The notes: generated from the letters alone by a model not told the origin. A DNA stretch of 39,988 bases from Shewanella chilikensis (GCF_002836945.1 NZ_NIJM01000039.1:1-39988); one strand, 5' to 3'. Positions 19,899 through 29,645 are shown, counted from the first letter of the stretch. Translations and numbers: made by a program.

Positions 19899-21491
19899 TT
19901 GAAGTCATTTACCGAATCTGTCGCAATGCTCAAAGGAGCCGAAGGTCGCGCCGCAATTAAGGATATGCGCCGTGGGATTGAGCGAGAAGCCTTGAGAATT
20001 GATGCCAGCGGGCACCTGGCTATGGATGGTCACCCCAAAACCTTGGGCTCGGCCCTGACTCACTCGAGGATCACAACCGATTACAGTGAGGCGTTGCTTG
20101 AGTTCATTACGCCTGTTACCCACAGCATAGATGAGCTGCTGACCGGTCTCACAGAAACCCATGCTTTTACCCTTAATCAGCTTAAGGGACAACAGCTTTG
20201 GCCTGTGAGCATGCCTTGTTATGTGGGTGACGAGAAAGATATTCCCATTGCTCAATATGGCAGTTCCAATGCGGGGCGGATGAAGACGCTTTATCGTAAG
20301 GGCTTGACCTACAGATACGGCGCCTTGATGCAGATCATTTCAGGGGTGCACTTTAACTTCTCGGTTTCTGATGAGCTTTGGGATCTGCTCTATGCCCAGA
20401 GCGATAAGTCTGTTTCCCGTTGTGATTTTATCTCGGAACGTTACTTCGGCCTTATCCGCAACTACCGCCGTTTGGTGTGGGTGTTGCCTTATCTGTTTGG
20501 TGCTTCGCCGGCGTTGTGCCACTCTTTCATCAAAGAGCAGCAGACAGAGCTGGATTTTGAAAAGATGGGCCGTGGCACCCTGTATCTGCCCTGGGCCACC
20601 TCACTGAGAATGAGTGACCTGGGTTACACCAACAAGGAGCAGGAGCGGCTCAGTATCAGTTATAACTCGCTGGCCGATTATCTCAAGGGGATCCGTGCCG
20701 CCATCAAGATGCCTTCGGACAACTTTGCCAACATAGGGGTGAAGGTTGATGGCGAATATCGCCAGCTCAACGCCAATGTGTTGCAGATAGAAAATGAGTT
20801 CTATGCCCCCATTCGCGCCAAGCGGGTGACCCGTAGCGGTGAAAAACCCTCCGAGGCGCTGGCGAGAGCCGGGGTGGAATATATCGAAGTGCGGGCACTG
20901 GATGTAAACCCCTTCAGTGCCATAGGTATTGAAGCCTCTCAGGTACGTTTCCTGGATCTGTTCCTGCTCTACTGTCTGCTGAGTCCCTCGGCGACCACTG
21001 ATGCCGCCGGTGAGCAGGAGATAGCCGCCAACCTCAAGGCCGTGGTGCTGGAAGGGCGTAAGCCCGGCTTGATGCTGAGTCAAAATGGTGTGCCTGTGGC
21101 GCGCGAGCAGTGGATGCTGGCACTGTTTGCCGAGCTGCAGCAGTTGGCCAAGCTGCTCGATGGTAAGGATGACGACCAATATCAGCAGGCGCTGGCCAAG
21201 TGGCATCAAGCCGTTATCGACCCGAATGAAACCCTGTCTGGGCAGGTGATGAAGACCTTGGCGGAAAAGGGGCTGGATCACGGCGCTTGGGTAATGGCAT
21301 TGGCGAAAGAATATCAGCAGCAACTGCTGGATTATCCGCTGAGTGCCGCGGCGCTGGCTTCCTTTGAAGCTGAAGCACAGGCCTCAATCGAGAGTCAGTT
21401 GCAGCTGGAAGCCGCAGATCGTTTGAATTTTGATGATTTTCTGGTTCAGTACTTTGCCGATGAACCAGCCAAGGAAGCAGTCAGTCAGTGA
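19899..21491 (+). CDS. gshA: Glutamate--cysteine ligase (E. coli type)
   Basis: First enzyme of glutathione synthesis, joining L-cysteine to the gamma-carboxyl of glutamate. The 530-residue product shows the family markers RGIEREALRIDASG (about 25-38), LGSALTHSRITTDYSEALLEFITP (ATP/glutamate site, about 50-73), GVHFNFS and YIEVRALDVNPFSAIGIE. Length agrees with the family (E. coli 518). I use the TTG at 19899; the ribosome site there (AGAGA) is poor, and ATG at 19926 would remove nine residues. The stop codon overlaps the start of the following lipoprotein gene, so the two are translationally coupled. Confidence 0.95.
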   Translation: MKSFTESVAMLKGAEGRAAIKDMRRGIEREALRIDASGHLAMDGHPKTLGSALTHSRITTDYSEALLEFITPVTHSIDELLTGLTETHAFTLNQLKGQQLWPVSMPCYVGDEKDIPIAQYGSSNAGRMKTLYRKGLTYRYGALMQIISGVHFNFSVSDELWDLLYAQSDKSVSRCDFISERYFGLIRNYRRLVWVLPYLFGASPALCHSFIKEQQTELDFEKMGRGTLYLPWATSLRMSDLGYTNKEQERLSISYNSLADYLKGIRAAIKMPSDNFANIGVKVDGEYRQLNANVLQIENEFYAPIRAKRVTRSGEKPSEALARAGVEYIEVRALDVNPFSAIGIEASQVRFLDLFLLYCLLSPSATTDAAGEQEIAANLKAVVLEGRKPGLMLSQNGVPVAREQWMLALFAELQQLAKLLDGKDDDQYQQALAKWHQAVIDPNETLSGQVMKTLAEKGLDHGAWVMALAKEYQQQLLDYPLSAAALASFEAEAQASIESQLQLEAADRLNFDDFLVQYFADEPAKEAVSQ

Positions 21492-21913
21492 AGTCTTTGT
21501 TGTTAATCTCGGCCGCAGCTGTGTTGCTGTCGGCCTGTGCCAGTGCTCCTGAGCCCGGGCGCGAATGTGGTACGGTTTCAGGTTATCTGGAGCCGGATCG
21601 GGAGCAGCAGTTTTATCGTCTGGTGGTCACCCATCTCGATGGCCAACCTGTGATCTCCAAACCCAACTATCAGTTACCACCGGGTGAACACAGCTTTACC
21701 GTCTCTGAGCTGATAGATTCACCTGAGCTCAAAGTGCGACTGTCGGCCCGCACCCCCAAGGAACTTAAGTTGCAGGTGGAAGCCGGACAACGTTATCACC
21801 TGGCGGCCAAGTTCAATACCGACCGGCGCTATACCGGCAAAGATACCGGCTACTGGGAGCCAGTAGTTTGGCAGCAGGAAGTTCATGAATGTGAACTGCC
21901 TAAGACGCAATAA
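21488..21913 (+). CDS. Small lipoprotein of unknown function
   Basis: A 141-residue product beginning MKSLLLISAAAVLLSAC, a clear lipoprotein signal with lipobox LSAC and lipidated Cys17. The mature part has few hydrophobic stretches and looks like a single beta-rich domain (LKLQVEAGQRYHLAAKFN). A second Cys near residue 27 and one near the C-terminus (HECELPKTQ) could form a disulphide. The start is GTG, overlapping the gshA stop by four bases (GTGA). I do not recognise the family. Coupling to gshA and a downstream cell-wall lipoprotein suggests an envelope role, but this is only an inference. Confidence 0.8.
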   Translation: MKSLLLISAAAVLLSACASAPEPGRECGTVSGYLEPDREQQFYRLVVTHLDGQPVISKPNYQLPPGEHSFTVSELIDSPELKVRLSARTPKELKLQVEAGQRYHLAAKFNTDRRYTGKDTGYWEPVVWQQEVHECELPKTQ

Positions 21914-22016
21914 AGCTCACTTTTTCAGAGGCTCAGGTTGCATTTGATGTTTGACTCGGGCGACACTGGGCCCAAGTTCAACCAAAGGCCTGGCCTTTGA
22001 AAGCCGTGAGATTCTC

Positions 22017-22649
22017 GTGAAGCAACAGTTGCTATCCAAATTTGCCCCGGCGCTTATTTTTGCTGCCTCCCTGTTTTTGGGCGGCTGCGCCACTTCGCCT
22101 CCCAAAGATCCCGATAATATCTGCGCCATCTTCAAAGAGCACAGATCTTGGTACAACGCCGCCAAGGATGCCCGCGAAAAGTGGGGTGTTCCCGTGCATG
22201 TGCCCTTGGCCATGATGTATCAGGAGAGCTCCTTCAAGCATAATGCGGCGCCACCTATGGAATATTTCTTGTGGATTATTCCCATAGGGCGCGCCAGTGA
22301 TGCTTATGGTTATGCCCAGGCCAAGACCATGACCTGGGACGATTATGTACGTGAGACCGGCAACAGCTGGGCCAGTCGCAGCGATTTTGATGATGCAATG
22401 GATTTTATGGGCTGGTTTATCTACAAGAGCCATAAGATCAATGGCGTGTCCAAGTGGGATGCCCGCAACCAGTATCTCAATTATCACGAAGGCTGGGGCG
22501 GCTACAAACGTGGCAGTTATCGCAGCAAGGCCTGGTTGGTGCGGGTGGCAGATAAGGTAGACAATCGCTCCCGCCGTTATGCGGCGCAATATAATCAATG
22601 CAAGGAAGATTTGGACGCATCTTGGCTTTGGCGCCTGTTTTTCGGTTAA
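22017..22649 (+). CDS. Predicted transglycosylase-like (lysozyme-fold) lipoprotein
   Basis: With GTG at 22017 the product has 210 residues and starts with a proper lipoprotein signal, MKQQLLSKFAPALIFAASLF followed by LGGC with lipobox Cys24. A longer reading from 21951 would place 22 residues ahead of the signal peptide and is less likely. Lysozyme-fold features are a Glu in the context MMYQESSF (Glu70), AYGYAQ at 97-102 and NYHEGWGGY at 155-163, the pattern of SLT-type lytic transglycosylases that cut peptidoglycan. Site: outer-membrane inner face or periplasm. It stands 103 bases after the previous lipoprotein gene, in the same direction. Confidence 0.82.
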   Translation: MKQQLLSKFAPALIFAASLFLGGCATSPPKDPDNICAIFKEHRSWYNAAKDAREKWGVPVHVPLAMMYQESSFKHNAAPPMEYFLWIIPIGRASDAYGYAQAKTMTWDDYVRETGNSWASRSDFDDAMDFMGWFIYKSHKINGVSKWDARNQYLNYHEGWGGYKRGSYRSKAWLVRVADKVDNRSRRYAAQYNQCKEDLDASWLWRLFFG

Positions 22650-22730
22650 CGCCCTGAGAATAAGAGACGATAATCATAGCAACGGAATTGACCGCTTATC
22701 TGGATTACTGCAAGCGTTTGCTATAACACA

Positions 22731-22757
22731 AGAGAACCCAGCTTAGCTGGGTTCTCT
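22731..22757. terminator. Bidirectional terminator
   Basis: A perfect 12-base-pair stem (AGAGAACCCAGC with GCTGGGTTCTCT) and a three-base TTA loop, placed between the convergent transglycosylase and chemoreceptor genes. Confidence 0.85.
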
Positions 22758-22833
22758 ATTTGGACAGGTTATAGCATCAAGTGTTTTCCATGTCATTTCT
22801 CAGCCTTTACTCTTGCCGAGACTTCCTTCTTTT

Positions 22834-24840
22834 TCAGACCTTGAAGACACTTATCTGTTTTTTCAGTGCGGCGGCCAACTCTGTCAGTTCTTTGGCTGAG
22901 GTGACTGTTTCTGTGGCACGGATATCGCCTTCACGGGCCAGATCGGTTATCTGATGCAGGTTGCGGGTCACTTCCTCGGCTACAGCACTTTGTTGTTCGG
23001 TAGCGCTGGCAATACTGCTGACAGATACGGCTAGATCGGCAATTCGCTGGGCAATGGCAGTTAACTGATTGTTGGCTTCCTCTCCCTGCTCGGCGGAGCG
23101 ATTACCCAACTGATGGCTTTGATCCATACGCATAGCCGTATCTTTAACCTTGGCTTGCAGCGAAGTGATGGTCTGACCGATTTCCGAAATCGACGCCTGG
23201 GTGCGGCTTGCAAGGGTACGCACCTCATCGGCCACCACTGCGAAACCGCGTCCTTGTTCACCGGCACGGGCGGCTTCGATGGCGGCGTTCAGTGCCAGCA
23301 GGTTGGTTTGCTCGGCGATACCATTGATAACCTCTGTAATGGTGTTGATGGCTTCACTCTCTTTGGCTACACCTTCGACAGCGATATGACTTTCACTCAG
23401 TTGTATGCTGAGAGTTTCCAGTCCCTGTACTACCTGAGTCAGTTGCTGGTGACCGGCGCGGGAGGCTTCATCCACCTGTTGGCTCTGGTTGGCGCTTTCT
23501 CCGGCGTGATTGGCGACATCGCGTATCGAGGTGGACATCTCCTCGATGGCGGTAGCTATTTGATCGGTTTGAGCCATAAGCGCTTGGGCTTCATCGCCGT
23601 TGAGACGGGCGACTTCCTGGGCTTGTTCTGCCTGGTATTCCAACGTCTGTACCGAGCCTTGCAGTGCCTGAAGCAGTTGCTTGAGCCCCATGGTCATTTC
23701 GGTGACACTGTTGCTTATCCGCACTACTTCGTTTTCGCTGCGGCTGTCGAGTTTTGGCAGTGCTTGGCTGAAATCGCCTTTGCCCAGGTTTTCCATATGA
23801 CGTTGCAGAGTTTGCAACGGCTTGACGGTGCGTACCAGTACAACAGAGAGCAAAATAGTGATAACCAAAATGCCAACCACGGCGACCATGGCATTGATCA
23901 GCAGCAGAGTCTGGCTCTCTTCATTCAGCTCAGCAGCCTTAACCTGACCAATAAGCTCCCAGTTCCAGCCGGGGATAGTGGCACTGTAGGCAATCATCTC
24001 CACGCCTTTGCCATTGAGGTAGCTCTTGACTCCTTCACTGTTCATTAGTTCATCAAGCGGCATGCCGTCCAGCTCGGCCTCTGTGATGGTTTGCCCCTGA
24101 GGCAAACTTGGATGAGCCACTACCACTTTGTCGGCGCGGCGCAGCAGCAGATAGGTGCCACTTTCCTCCAGGCGTAACTGTTTGACCGATTGCTGCAGCT
24201 GAACCAGGGAATCGCTAATGTCGAAACCTATGTAGAGAATACCTATCACCGAGCCCTGAACGTCCTTGACCGGACGGTAAACTGTCATATAGTCGCGGCC
24301 GAACAGCTTGGCATAGCCCTCATAGTCTTGGCCCTGAATAAGTTTTTGATAGCCCGGGTGTTTTGTGCCTAGGTAAGTCCCCAGAGCGCGGCTGCCATCG
24401 GCCTTTTTCAGTGAGGTTGCTATACGAAGGAAGTCATCGCCGTCACGAACGAACACTGTGGCATTACCGCCGGTGAGGTTGGCATATCGGTCAACTTTAC
24501 TGCGGGATGAGTTGAGCTGTTCCTTTTCATGCATTAATGCCGGGGTATCCATTCCGAGAACTCTAACTGTCTTGTTTTCCGGTTTATGGAATTGGCCCGG
24601 ATACATGGCCCTGAATACATCGGCATTGCGATGAGCCAGGGATAGCAAGCTCTCGTATTGCAATGCCAGCAGATCATCGACCCCATGGACCTGTTGCTCC
24701 ATGGCGGTTATCGCTTTCTCTTTCAGGGTAGATGAGGCTGTCAGGTAGGAGATGCTACTCAGGACGCCAAACACCAAAATTGTCAGCACAAAAGCCAGTG
24801 TGCCGATCTGTTTGGCGATAGGCCAGTTGCGGTAATTCAT
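22834..24840 (-). CDS. Methyl-accepting chemotaxis protein with Cache-type sensor
   Basis: Transmembrane chemoreceptor that signals through CheW/CheA. The 668-residue product has a first membrane helix at about 12-33 and a large periplasmic sensor at 34-310 of the Cache3-Cache2 fusion kind ([35 protein letters not shown]). A second helix (311-336) is followed by a HAMP domain and a signalling domain whose hairpin tip [20 protein letters not shown] is intact. The C-terminus ends [10 protein letters not shown] without a CheB/CheR-binding pentapeptide. The ligand is unknown. A sigma-28-like promoter lies upstream. Confidence 0.95.
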   Translation of the reverse strand: MNYRNWPIAKQIGTLAFVLTILVFGVLSSISYLTASSTLKEKAITAMEQQVHGVDDLLALQYESLLSLAHRNADVFRAMYPGQFHKPENKTVRVLGMDTPALMHEKEQLNSSRSKVDRYANLTGGNATVFVRDGDDFLRIATSLKKADGSRALGTYLGTKHPGYQKLIQGQDYEGYAKLFGRDYMTVYRPVKDVQGSVIGILYIGFDISDSLVQLQQSVKQLRLEESGTYLLLRRADKVVVAHPSLPQGQTITEAELDGMPLDELMNSEGVKSYLNGKGVEMIAYSATIPGWNWELIGQVKAAELNEESQTLLLINAMVAVVGILVITILLSVVLVRTVKPLQTLQRHMENLGKGDFSQALPKLDSRSENEVVRISNSVTEMTMGLKQLLQALQGSVQTLEYQAEQAQEVARLNGDEAQALMAQTDQIATAIEEMSTSIRDVANHAGESANQSQQVDEASRAGHQQLTQVVQGLETLSIQLSESHIAVEGVAKESEAINTITEVINGIAEQTNLLALNAAIEAARAGEQGRGFAVVADEVRTLASRTQASISEIGQTITSLQAKVKDTAMRMDQSHQLGNRSAEQGEEANNQLTAIAQRIADLAVSVSSIASATEQQSAVAEEVTRNLHQITDLAREGDIRATETVTSAKELTELAAALKKQISVFKV

Positions 24841-24952
24841 TATCGTTATTCCTGTTTGACCGGTTTGTTGAACTTTATCTCATTCAGGTTAAACAAGTTT
24901 TGACCTGAATCTAACTATGGACCCGACCTTTTATTTTAGAAGATGCTTTACT

Positions 24953-24979
24953 ATAGCGGTACTGCGGGGGATAACTTTA
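24953..24979 (-). promoter_or_regulatory. Candidate sigma-28 (FliA) promoter of the chemoreceptor gene
   Basis: On the minus strand TAAAG (24975-24979) is followed, with 15 bases after TAAA, by ACCGCTAT (24953-24960). The flagellar sigma consensus is TAAA-N15-GCCGATAA; the spacing is exact and five of eight -10 positions match. It is 113 bases upstream of the ATG. Such promoters are usual for chemoreceptors. Confidence 0.45.
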
Positions 24980-25289
24980 TGTTTTTTATATCATATTTAA
25001 AAAAATGTGCTTTATGACGCTTGCAGTTTTGTTCGCGCTCTTGATTAAACCATAAAGTGGGTAAATCAGATGATGGGAAATAATTTTTTATAAGCGTCTG
25101 ATTATTATTGGTAAACTTGAAAAATTACGCATATTCCTCATGGGGAAACATATATTCTTGTCTGCAGAGGCTTGGGTGAGGCTCGAACAGAGTGCTGCAA
25201 AGCAGTTTGAGGAGCAAGCGGGTTGATACTAGGGCGACTCGCGCAACACCAATACCGACGATAATCCGGCCTGCGCTTGTCTTTTGGGG
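24980..25289. other. Gene-free region between the chemoreceptor and RND pump genes
   Basis: Both flanking genes are on the minus strand, so this is upstream of the chemoreceptor and downstream of the pump. The left half is AT-rich. I see no gene and no convincing terminator for the pump operon. Confidence 0.5.
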
Positions 25290-28200
25290 TCAATATTCAT
25301 TTTTCAGGGGCAAGTTGCGGGAACACTCGGGCTGCGGCTTCAACCACAGGGAATAGACCACAGGCACCCAAACCAAAGACAAGAGGGTGGTCAGCGCCGT
25401 GCCTCCGGCAATGGCGATGGCAAAGGGCGGCCAAAAACCACCGCCGGCCAGGATCAGCGGCAGAAAGCCGCCTACGGTTGTGATGGTGGTCGAAGCGATA
25501 TGACGGCTGCAGCGCATGACCCCGGCAAGAATAACGTTTGTGTTGTCCAGGCGCGCCAGAGGCTCGGACTCGAGCTCCGCCAGGATCACTATTGCGGCAT
25601 TGATGGCAAGCCCCATCAAGCCCAGCAAACCTATTATCACGGTAAAGCCAAAGGGATAACCCAGAGCCCAGACAGCCAGCAGCCCGAGCCCCGCCGATTG
25701 CAGGGCGCTGAGCAGAATGATCCCCGTCAGCCTGAAGGAGTTGAAGGAGAGCACCAATACGCTCAGCAGCAAGGTGATTACCAAGACGATATTGGAGAGT
25801 AGATTACCCACGGCTTCATCGCGTTTGGCACTCTCACCGCCTATCTCTATTCGGTAGGAGGCGGGCAGTTTAAGCTCGGCCAGTTTGGGTTTGACTCGCT
25901 CCAGCACTTTTTGCGGCAGCACGCCGGAGGCGATATAGGCTTCGAGTATATTAACCCGTTGGCCATTATAGTGAGGAATGGCGCCGCGACTGGCATTGAC
26001 ATGGCTTTGACTCACGGCCGAAAGCGGAATCGACTCACCATTGGGCGACAGCAGACTTATTTGTGACAGCCTCGATTGCTGCTCGCCGACACCGGCGCCG
26101 AGCTTGACTCTCACCGGCAGCGATTCGGTTTGCTCCAGCAAACTGCCGCCGGTGATGCCTGTGGTGGACATCTGGATCTGCGAGGCAATCTCACTCAGAC
26201 TCAGGCCGGCCATCAGGCTGGCATCTTCATCGAGCAGCAGCCACACCTTAGGTGCCCCCGGGCTCAGGGTCGCCCGGGTATGGATCACATCCTGGGTCTC
26301 GGCCAGCAATCGCCGCACCTCATCCCCAAGCTCGGCCAGGCGGTCGAGGTTGGGACCATAGAGTCTTAACTCCACCGGGGCGTTGAAAGGAGGGCCCTGC
26401 TCCAGTTTACGCACCAGGATCTGCGCATCCGGATAGTCCTTATCCAGCCGCTGTTGCAACTCGGGGATTAAGCGATTGGCGGTGCGAAAGTCGCGGGTTC
26501 TTATCATCGCCTGGGCGTATTGGCTGGCGCCTTGCTGCTTTTGAGTCAGGTTGTAGTAGAAGGAGGGCACGTTCCCGCCTATGACCCAATTGACACTTTC
26601 TATGCCGTCAGTACTGCGCAGCTCTCTATCGAGCTGTTTGACTCTTTGTTCTGTCCTCGCCAGGCTGGCATGGGGCGAAAGGTAGAGTTCCAGCTGGAAC
26701 ATGTTTCTGTCCGATGGCGGGAAAAACTGCTCTGTCATCTGCCCGGAGGCCACAAAGCCTGCCAGCGGCAAGATACCGATCAGCAGCGCGGCAGTTTTCG
26801 GGTAGTTGAGCGCCAGTTGCAGAGTCTGGCGATAGGTTCTGGCAAGCCTTGGCAGATTCACTCCGTGGTGATACCAGCGGTTGTCGTCCTTGGCGCGGCT
26901 GAAACGCCCGGCGAGACCGGCTATCAGGGTGTGGGAGATGAGGTAGGAGCCGAGCAGGGCAAAGATCACTGAAATGGCGATACCGCTGACAAACTCTCCG
27001 GCGGCGCCCGGCATCAGCACTATCGGTGCGAATGCTAGCATGGTGGTGACAGTAGAGCCGGCAAGCGGCAGCCAAAGGTGCCTGATGGTGGTATTGACCG
27101 CCTGCAGCTTACTCATGCCCTCGCGGCGGCGCTGGGCAATGGCATCGACAATCACAATAGCGTTATCCACCATGATCCCCAGCGCCACCACCAAGCCGGT
27201 GACCGACATTTGATGAATGGGCAGGCCGGTAAACTTCATGCAGGCCAGGGTGAACAGCGCCGTCAACGGCAGTGACAAGGCGACGATAAGCGCATTGCGC
27301 ATGCCGACAGTCACCAGCAGCACCAAAAGAATCAGTACAAACCCCTGCAGCAGATTGAACAGCAGTTCCTGCAGGCGCTCGTTGGTGTAGCCTTCCTGTT
27401 CAAATAGCCATTGCATGCGGATATTGGCGGGAAAACTTTGCTCCAACTCGGCTGTGATCCGGCGCACTTGTTCACTCCAGATATCTACTCGAGTGTTGTT
27501 GAGCATGCGGGCGGCCACCATAATACCTGGCTCACCGTCAAGCAGCGCCAGATTATCCGGCGGATCCTTGGGCTGGCGATTGATTGTTGCGATATCGCCA
27601 AGGCGGATCAGTTGCCCGAAACTGTCGGTCTTAAGCGGCACTTGACGGATACGCTCCAGCGAGTCCAGCTCGCCGGAAACCTCCACCAATGCCCGGAAGC
27701 TCTGGTTGTTGATTTCACCGGCCGACACCTTGGTATCGGCCTGATTGAGAATGTTGGCGACGGCTCCCGGTGTCAGTTCGAGCCGATTGATACGCTCGCC
27801 ATCCAGCGTGACCAGAATTTCCTCCGTCGGCGCGCCATAGAGTTTGACAAAGTCTGTGCCGCTCAAGAGCCGCAGTTTGCTTTGCAACTCTTTGGCGTAA
27901 CGGCTGAGAATGTCAGGTCGCGCTTCACCGCCGCCGTGCCATCCCAGGCCTATGATGGCGGTATAGGCGTAACCCAGCTGATCGTCGAGCACCGGCGGAT
28001 TGACACTCTGTGGCAAGCGGCCGACGCTATCGGCCAGCAGATCTCTGGCTCTCGACCAGACTGGTTCGGTTGCTGTTACGGTATCTTTGAGCTCGAGTTG
28101 AATCACCGAGACCCCGGGTCTTGAGGTGGACTGGACAAGCTTGAGCTCTTCCAGTCGTCTCAACTCATTTTCCAGTACTTCAGTTACCAGAGCCTCGACC

Positions 28201-28376
28201 CGTTCGGCGGAAGCCCCAGGATAGTTGGTGATCACAGAGGCAAAGCGGTTGGTGATATGAGGGTCTTCGGTGCGTGGCAGGCTGGAAATGGCGCCGAGCC
28301 CGGCAACCAGCAACAGGGCTATCAATAGGCTGGCGAGACGACCATTCTCGACGAAAGCCTTGATGAGAGGGTTCAT
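25290..28376 (-). CDS. RND-family efflux pump, inner-membrane permease
   Basis: A 1028-residue proton-driven exporter of the AcrB-like RND superfamily, duplicated 6+6 helices with two large periplasmic loops. Seen: a first helix at about 12-30 followed by PRTEDPHITNRFASVITNYPGASAERVE, then the TM4 region GLVVALGIMVDNAIVIVDAI (about 394-413), the following SKLQAVNTTIRHLWLPLAGSTVTTMLAFAP helix, and the TM10 region GLMGLAINAAIVILAEL near 920. The AcrB proton-relay pair Asp-Asp is Asp404-Asn405 here, and the TM10 lysine position holds a hydrophobic residue, as in some less-studied RND clades. Its ATG overlaps the stop of the adaptor gene by four bases. Substrates are unknown. Confidence 0.93.
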   Translation of the reverse strand: MNPLIKAFVENGRLASLLIALLLVAGLGAISSLPRTEDPHITNRFASVITNYPGASAERVEALVTEVLENELRRLEELKLVQSTSRPGVSVIQLELKDTVTATEPVWSRARDLLADSVGRLPQSVNPPVLDDQLGYAYTAIIGLGWHGGGEARPDILSRYAKELQSKLRLLSGTDFVKLYGAPTEEILVTLDGERINRLELTPGAVANILNQADTKVSAGEINNQSFRALVEVSGELDSLERIRQVPLKTDSFGQLIRLGDIATINRQPKDPPDNLALLDGEPGIMVAARMLNNTRVDIWSEQVRRITAELEQSFPANIRMQWLFEQEGYTNERLQELLFNLLQGFVLILLVLLVTVGMRNALIVALSLPLTALFTLACMKFTGLPIHQMSVTGLVVALGIMVDNAIVIVDAIAQRRREGMSKLQAVNTTIRHLWLPLAGSTVTTMLAFAPIVLMPGAAGEFVSGIAISVIFALLGSYLISHTLIAGLAGRFSRAKDDNRWYHHGVNLPRLARTYRQTLQLALNYPKTAALLIGILPLAGFVASGQMTEQFFPPSDRNMFQLELYLSPHASLARTEQRVKQLDRELRSTDGIESVNWVIGGNVPSFYYNLTQKQQGASQYAQAMIRTRDFRTANRLIPELQQRLDKDYPDAQILVRKLEQGPPFNAPVELRLYGPNLDRLAELGDEVRRLLAETQDVIHTRATLSPGAPKVWLLLDEDASLMAGLSLSEIASQIQMSTTGITGGSLLEQTESLPVRVKLGAGVGEQQSRLSQISLLSPNGESIPLSAVSQSHVNASRGAIPHYNGQRVNILEAYIASGVLPQKVLERVKPKLAELKLPASYRIEIGGESAKRDEAVGNLLSNIVLVITLLLSVLVLSFNSFRLTGIILLSALQSAGLGLLAVWALGYPFGFTVIIGLLGLMGLAINAAIVILAELESEPLARLDNTNVILAGVMRCSRHIASTTITTVGGFLPLILAGGGFWPPFAIAIAGGTALTTLLSLVWVPVVYSLWLKPQPECSRNLPLKNEY

Positions 28377-29551
28377 TGACCACCTCTAACCGCCAATGCG
28401 GCGCCTGGCACGACTCTTTGCCCGGCAACCAGTTTGTGCAGGCCCGTGGTAACAAACTGCTCTCCAGGGCTGATGGCGCCGCTGATAAAGGCGTTGTCGC
28501 CCTCGGTATAGACAATTTCCACATCGCGGCGCTGCAGTTTAAACTCATCGGCATCTTGCTTGAGCACATACAGATTCCACAGACCGCGAATACCGTCGGT
28601 GAGCGCCGACACCGGGACCCAGTAGCCTTCACGGAGAACTTCACGGCGGTATTGCAAATAAGCCAGTTCGCCATTGATTGGTGTCGTTTCCGATGTGGGG
28701 GTGATGCTGAACCTGAGCTGCACTGTGCGGGTGACGGGATTTATTTGGCCGCTGATCCCTTTTAATTTGGCTTGGTAATAGTTTTCGGCGACTCTGAGCT
28801 TGAGAATGACACCGGGTTGCAACTGCTCGGCAATATTCAGCGGCACCCCTATCAGAGCCTGCAGATTGTCGCTCTGCACCAGGGTAAAGACCGGGCTGCC
28901 CAGGGCGATGACCTCGCCGAGGTTGTGCTCTCTTGCGGCTACCACCCCGGCAAAGGGGGCGATGAGAAGCGATTTCTGCCGCTTAAGTTCATTGGCCTTC
29001 AGTGAGGCTTCCAGCCTAGCGTGCCCGGCTTCCAGGCTGGCCAGCTTGCCTTTGAGCTCGTCGAGTTGCTGCTCGGAAAGATATTGTTTGGCACTGAGCT
29101 CCAGTGAGCGTTTTAATGTTGCTCGGGCCAGCGAGATATCGGCTTGATTCTGATCCAGCGCTGCCAGTAACTCGGTTTGCTCGGCTTCCAGTAAGCTGCT
29201 ATCCAACTGTGCCAACAATTGTCCGGGTTTGACCCTGTCACCAGTATCTACCAGAAGTTTTTGCAGTTTGCCTGGGAGCTCGAAACCTATGCCCGTGGTA
29301 TTACCGGCTCTGATACTGCCACTGAATTGCTGTAACTTGGTATAACTAGGCTTAAGCACAAGATTGGCACTGTTGACCACTGCGGGCTTGATTTCACTTT
29401 GCTCAACGGGCTGTGGATGGCAGGCGGATAGGCATAACATCAAGGTAAGGGCTGCCAACAGCGCGCTGCGGCCCGAACCTTGGGGCTGGGTGAATTTGAT
29501 TTTCGGCCCTGAAGCGTTTGTTTTTTTAACTTCCTTGATGCGCTGTTGCAA
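28373..29551 (-). CDS. RND efflux periplasmic adaptor (membrane fusion protein), lipoprotein
   Basis: Periplasmic adaptor that links the RND permease to an outer-membrane channel. I choose the TTG at 29549-29551 because AGGGAG stands six bases upstream; this gives 392 residues. A TTG at 29587 would add 12. The signal LLAALTLMLCLSAC ends in a lipobox Cys at 44, after an unusually long basic N-terminal region. Next come the beta-barrel/lipoyl half (GFELPGKLQKLLVDTGDRVKPGQLLAQLD), a coiled-coil hairpin (about 110-190), the returning lipoyl half (APFAGVVAAREHNLGEVIALGSPVF) and the membrane-proximal domain. It overlaps the permease gene by four bases. No outer-membrane channel gene is nearby. Confidence 0.9.
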   Translation of the reverse strand: MQQRIKEVKKTNASGPKIKFTQPQGSGRSALLAALTLMLCLSACHPQPVEQSEIKPAVVNSANLVLKPSYTKLQQFSGSIRAGNTTGIGFELPGKLQKLLVDTGDRVKPGQLLAQLDSSLLEAEQTELLAALDQNQADISLARATLKRSLELSAKQYLSEQQLDELKGKLASLEAGHARLEASLKANELKRQKSLLIAPFAGVVAAREHNLGEVIALGSPVFTLVQSDNLQALIGVPLNIAEQLQPGVILKLRVAENYYQAKLKGISGQINPVTRTVQLRFSITPTSETTPINGELAYLQYRREVLREGYWVPVSALTDGIRGLWNLYVLKQDADEFKLQRRDVEIVYTEGDNAFISGAISPGEQFVTTGLHKLVAGQRVVPGAALAVRGGQ

Positions 29552-29597
29552 TGACTTCTCCCTATGCCGATCGCCGCTTGTTAGCAATAAGTTAAAC

Positions 29598-29613
29598 TGG
29601 ACTTGCTAGTCTA
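29598..29613. promoter_or_regulatory. Operator-like palindrome 1 (TetR regulator)
   Basis: TGGACTTGCTAGTCTA is a near-palindrome with half-sites GACT and AGTC around four bases. It lies in the space between the divergent adaptor and tetR-type genes and recurs 28 bases to the right. Confidence 0.6.
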
Positions 29614-29616
29614 ATT

Positions 29617-29645
29617 TGGCTGAACTGGACTGTCTAGTCTATTTT
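29617..29645 (+). promoter_or_regulatory. Candidate promoter of the tetR-type gene
   Basis: TTGGCT (29617-29622) and TATTTT (29640-29645) are 17 bases apart. The second operator-like palindrome fills the spacer, so repressor bound there would block it. The hexamers are imperfect. Confidence 0.45.
29626..29641. promoter_or_regulatory. Operator-like palindrome 2 (TetR regulator)
   Basis: TGGACTGTCTAGTCTA shares 14 of 16 bases with palindrome 1, in the same orientation, and is preceded by the same AAC. Two copies at 28-base spacing between divergent genes is what is expected of an autoregulated efflux repressor. Confidence 0.6.

Noticed and set aside
23113..24048. 311-codon plus-strand frame inside the chemoreceptor gene
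   Set aside because: Antisense shadow; the chemoreceptor domains on the minus strand are unambiguous.
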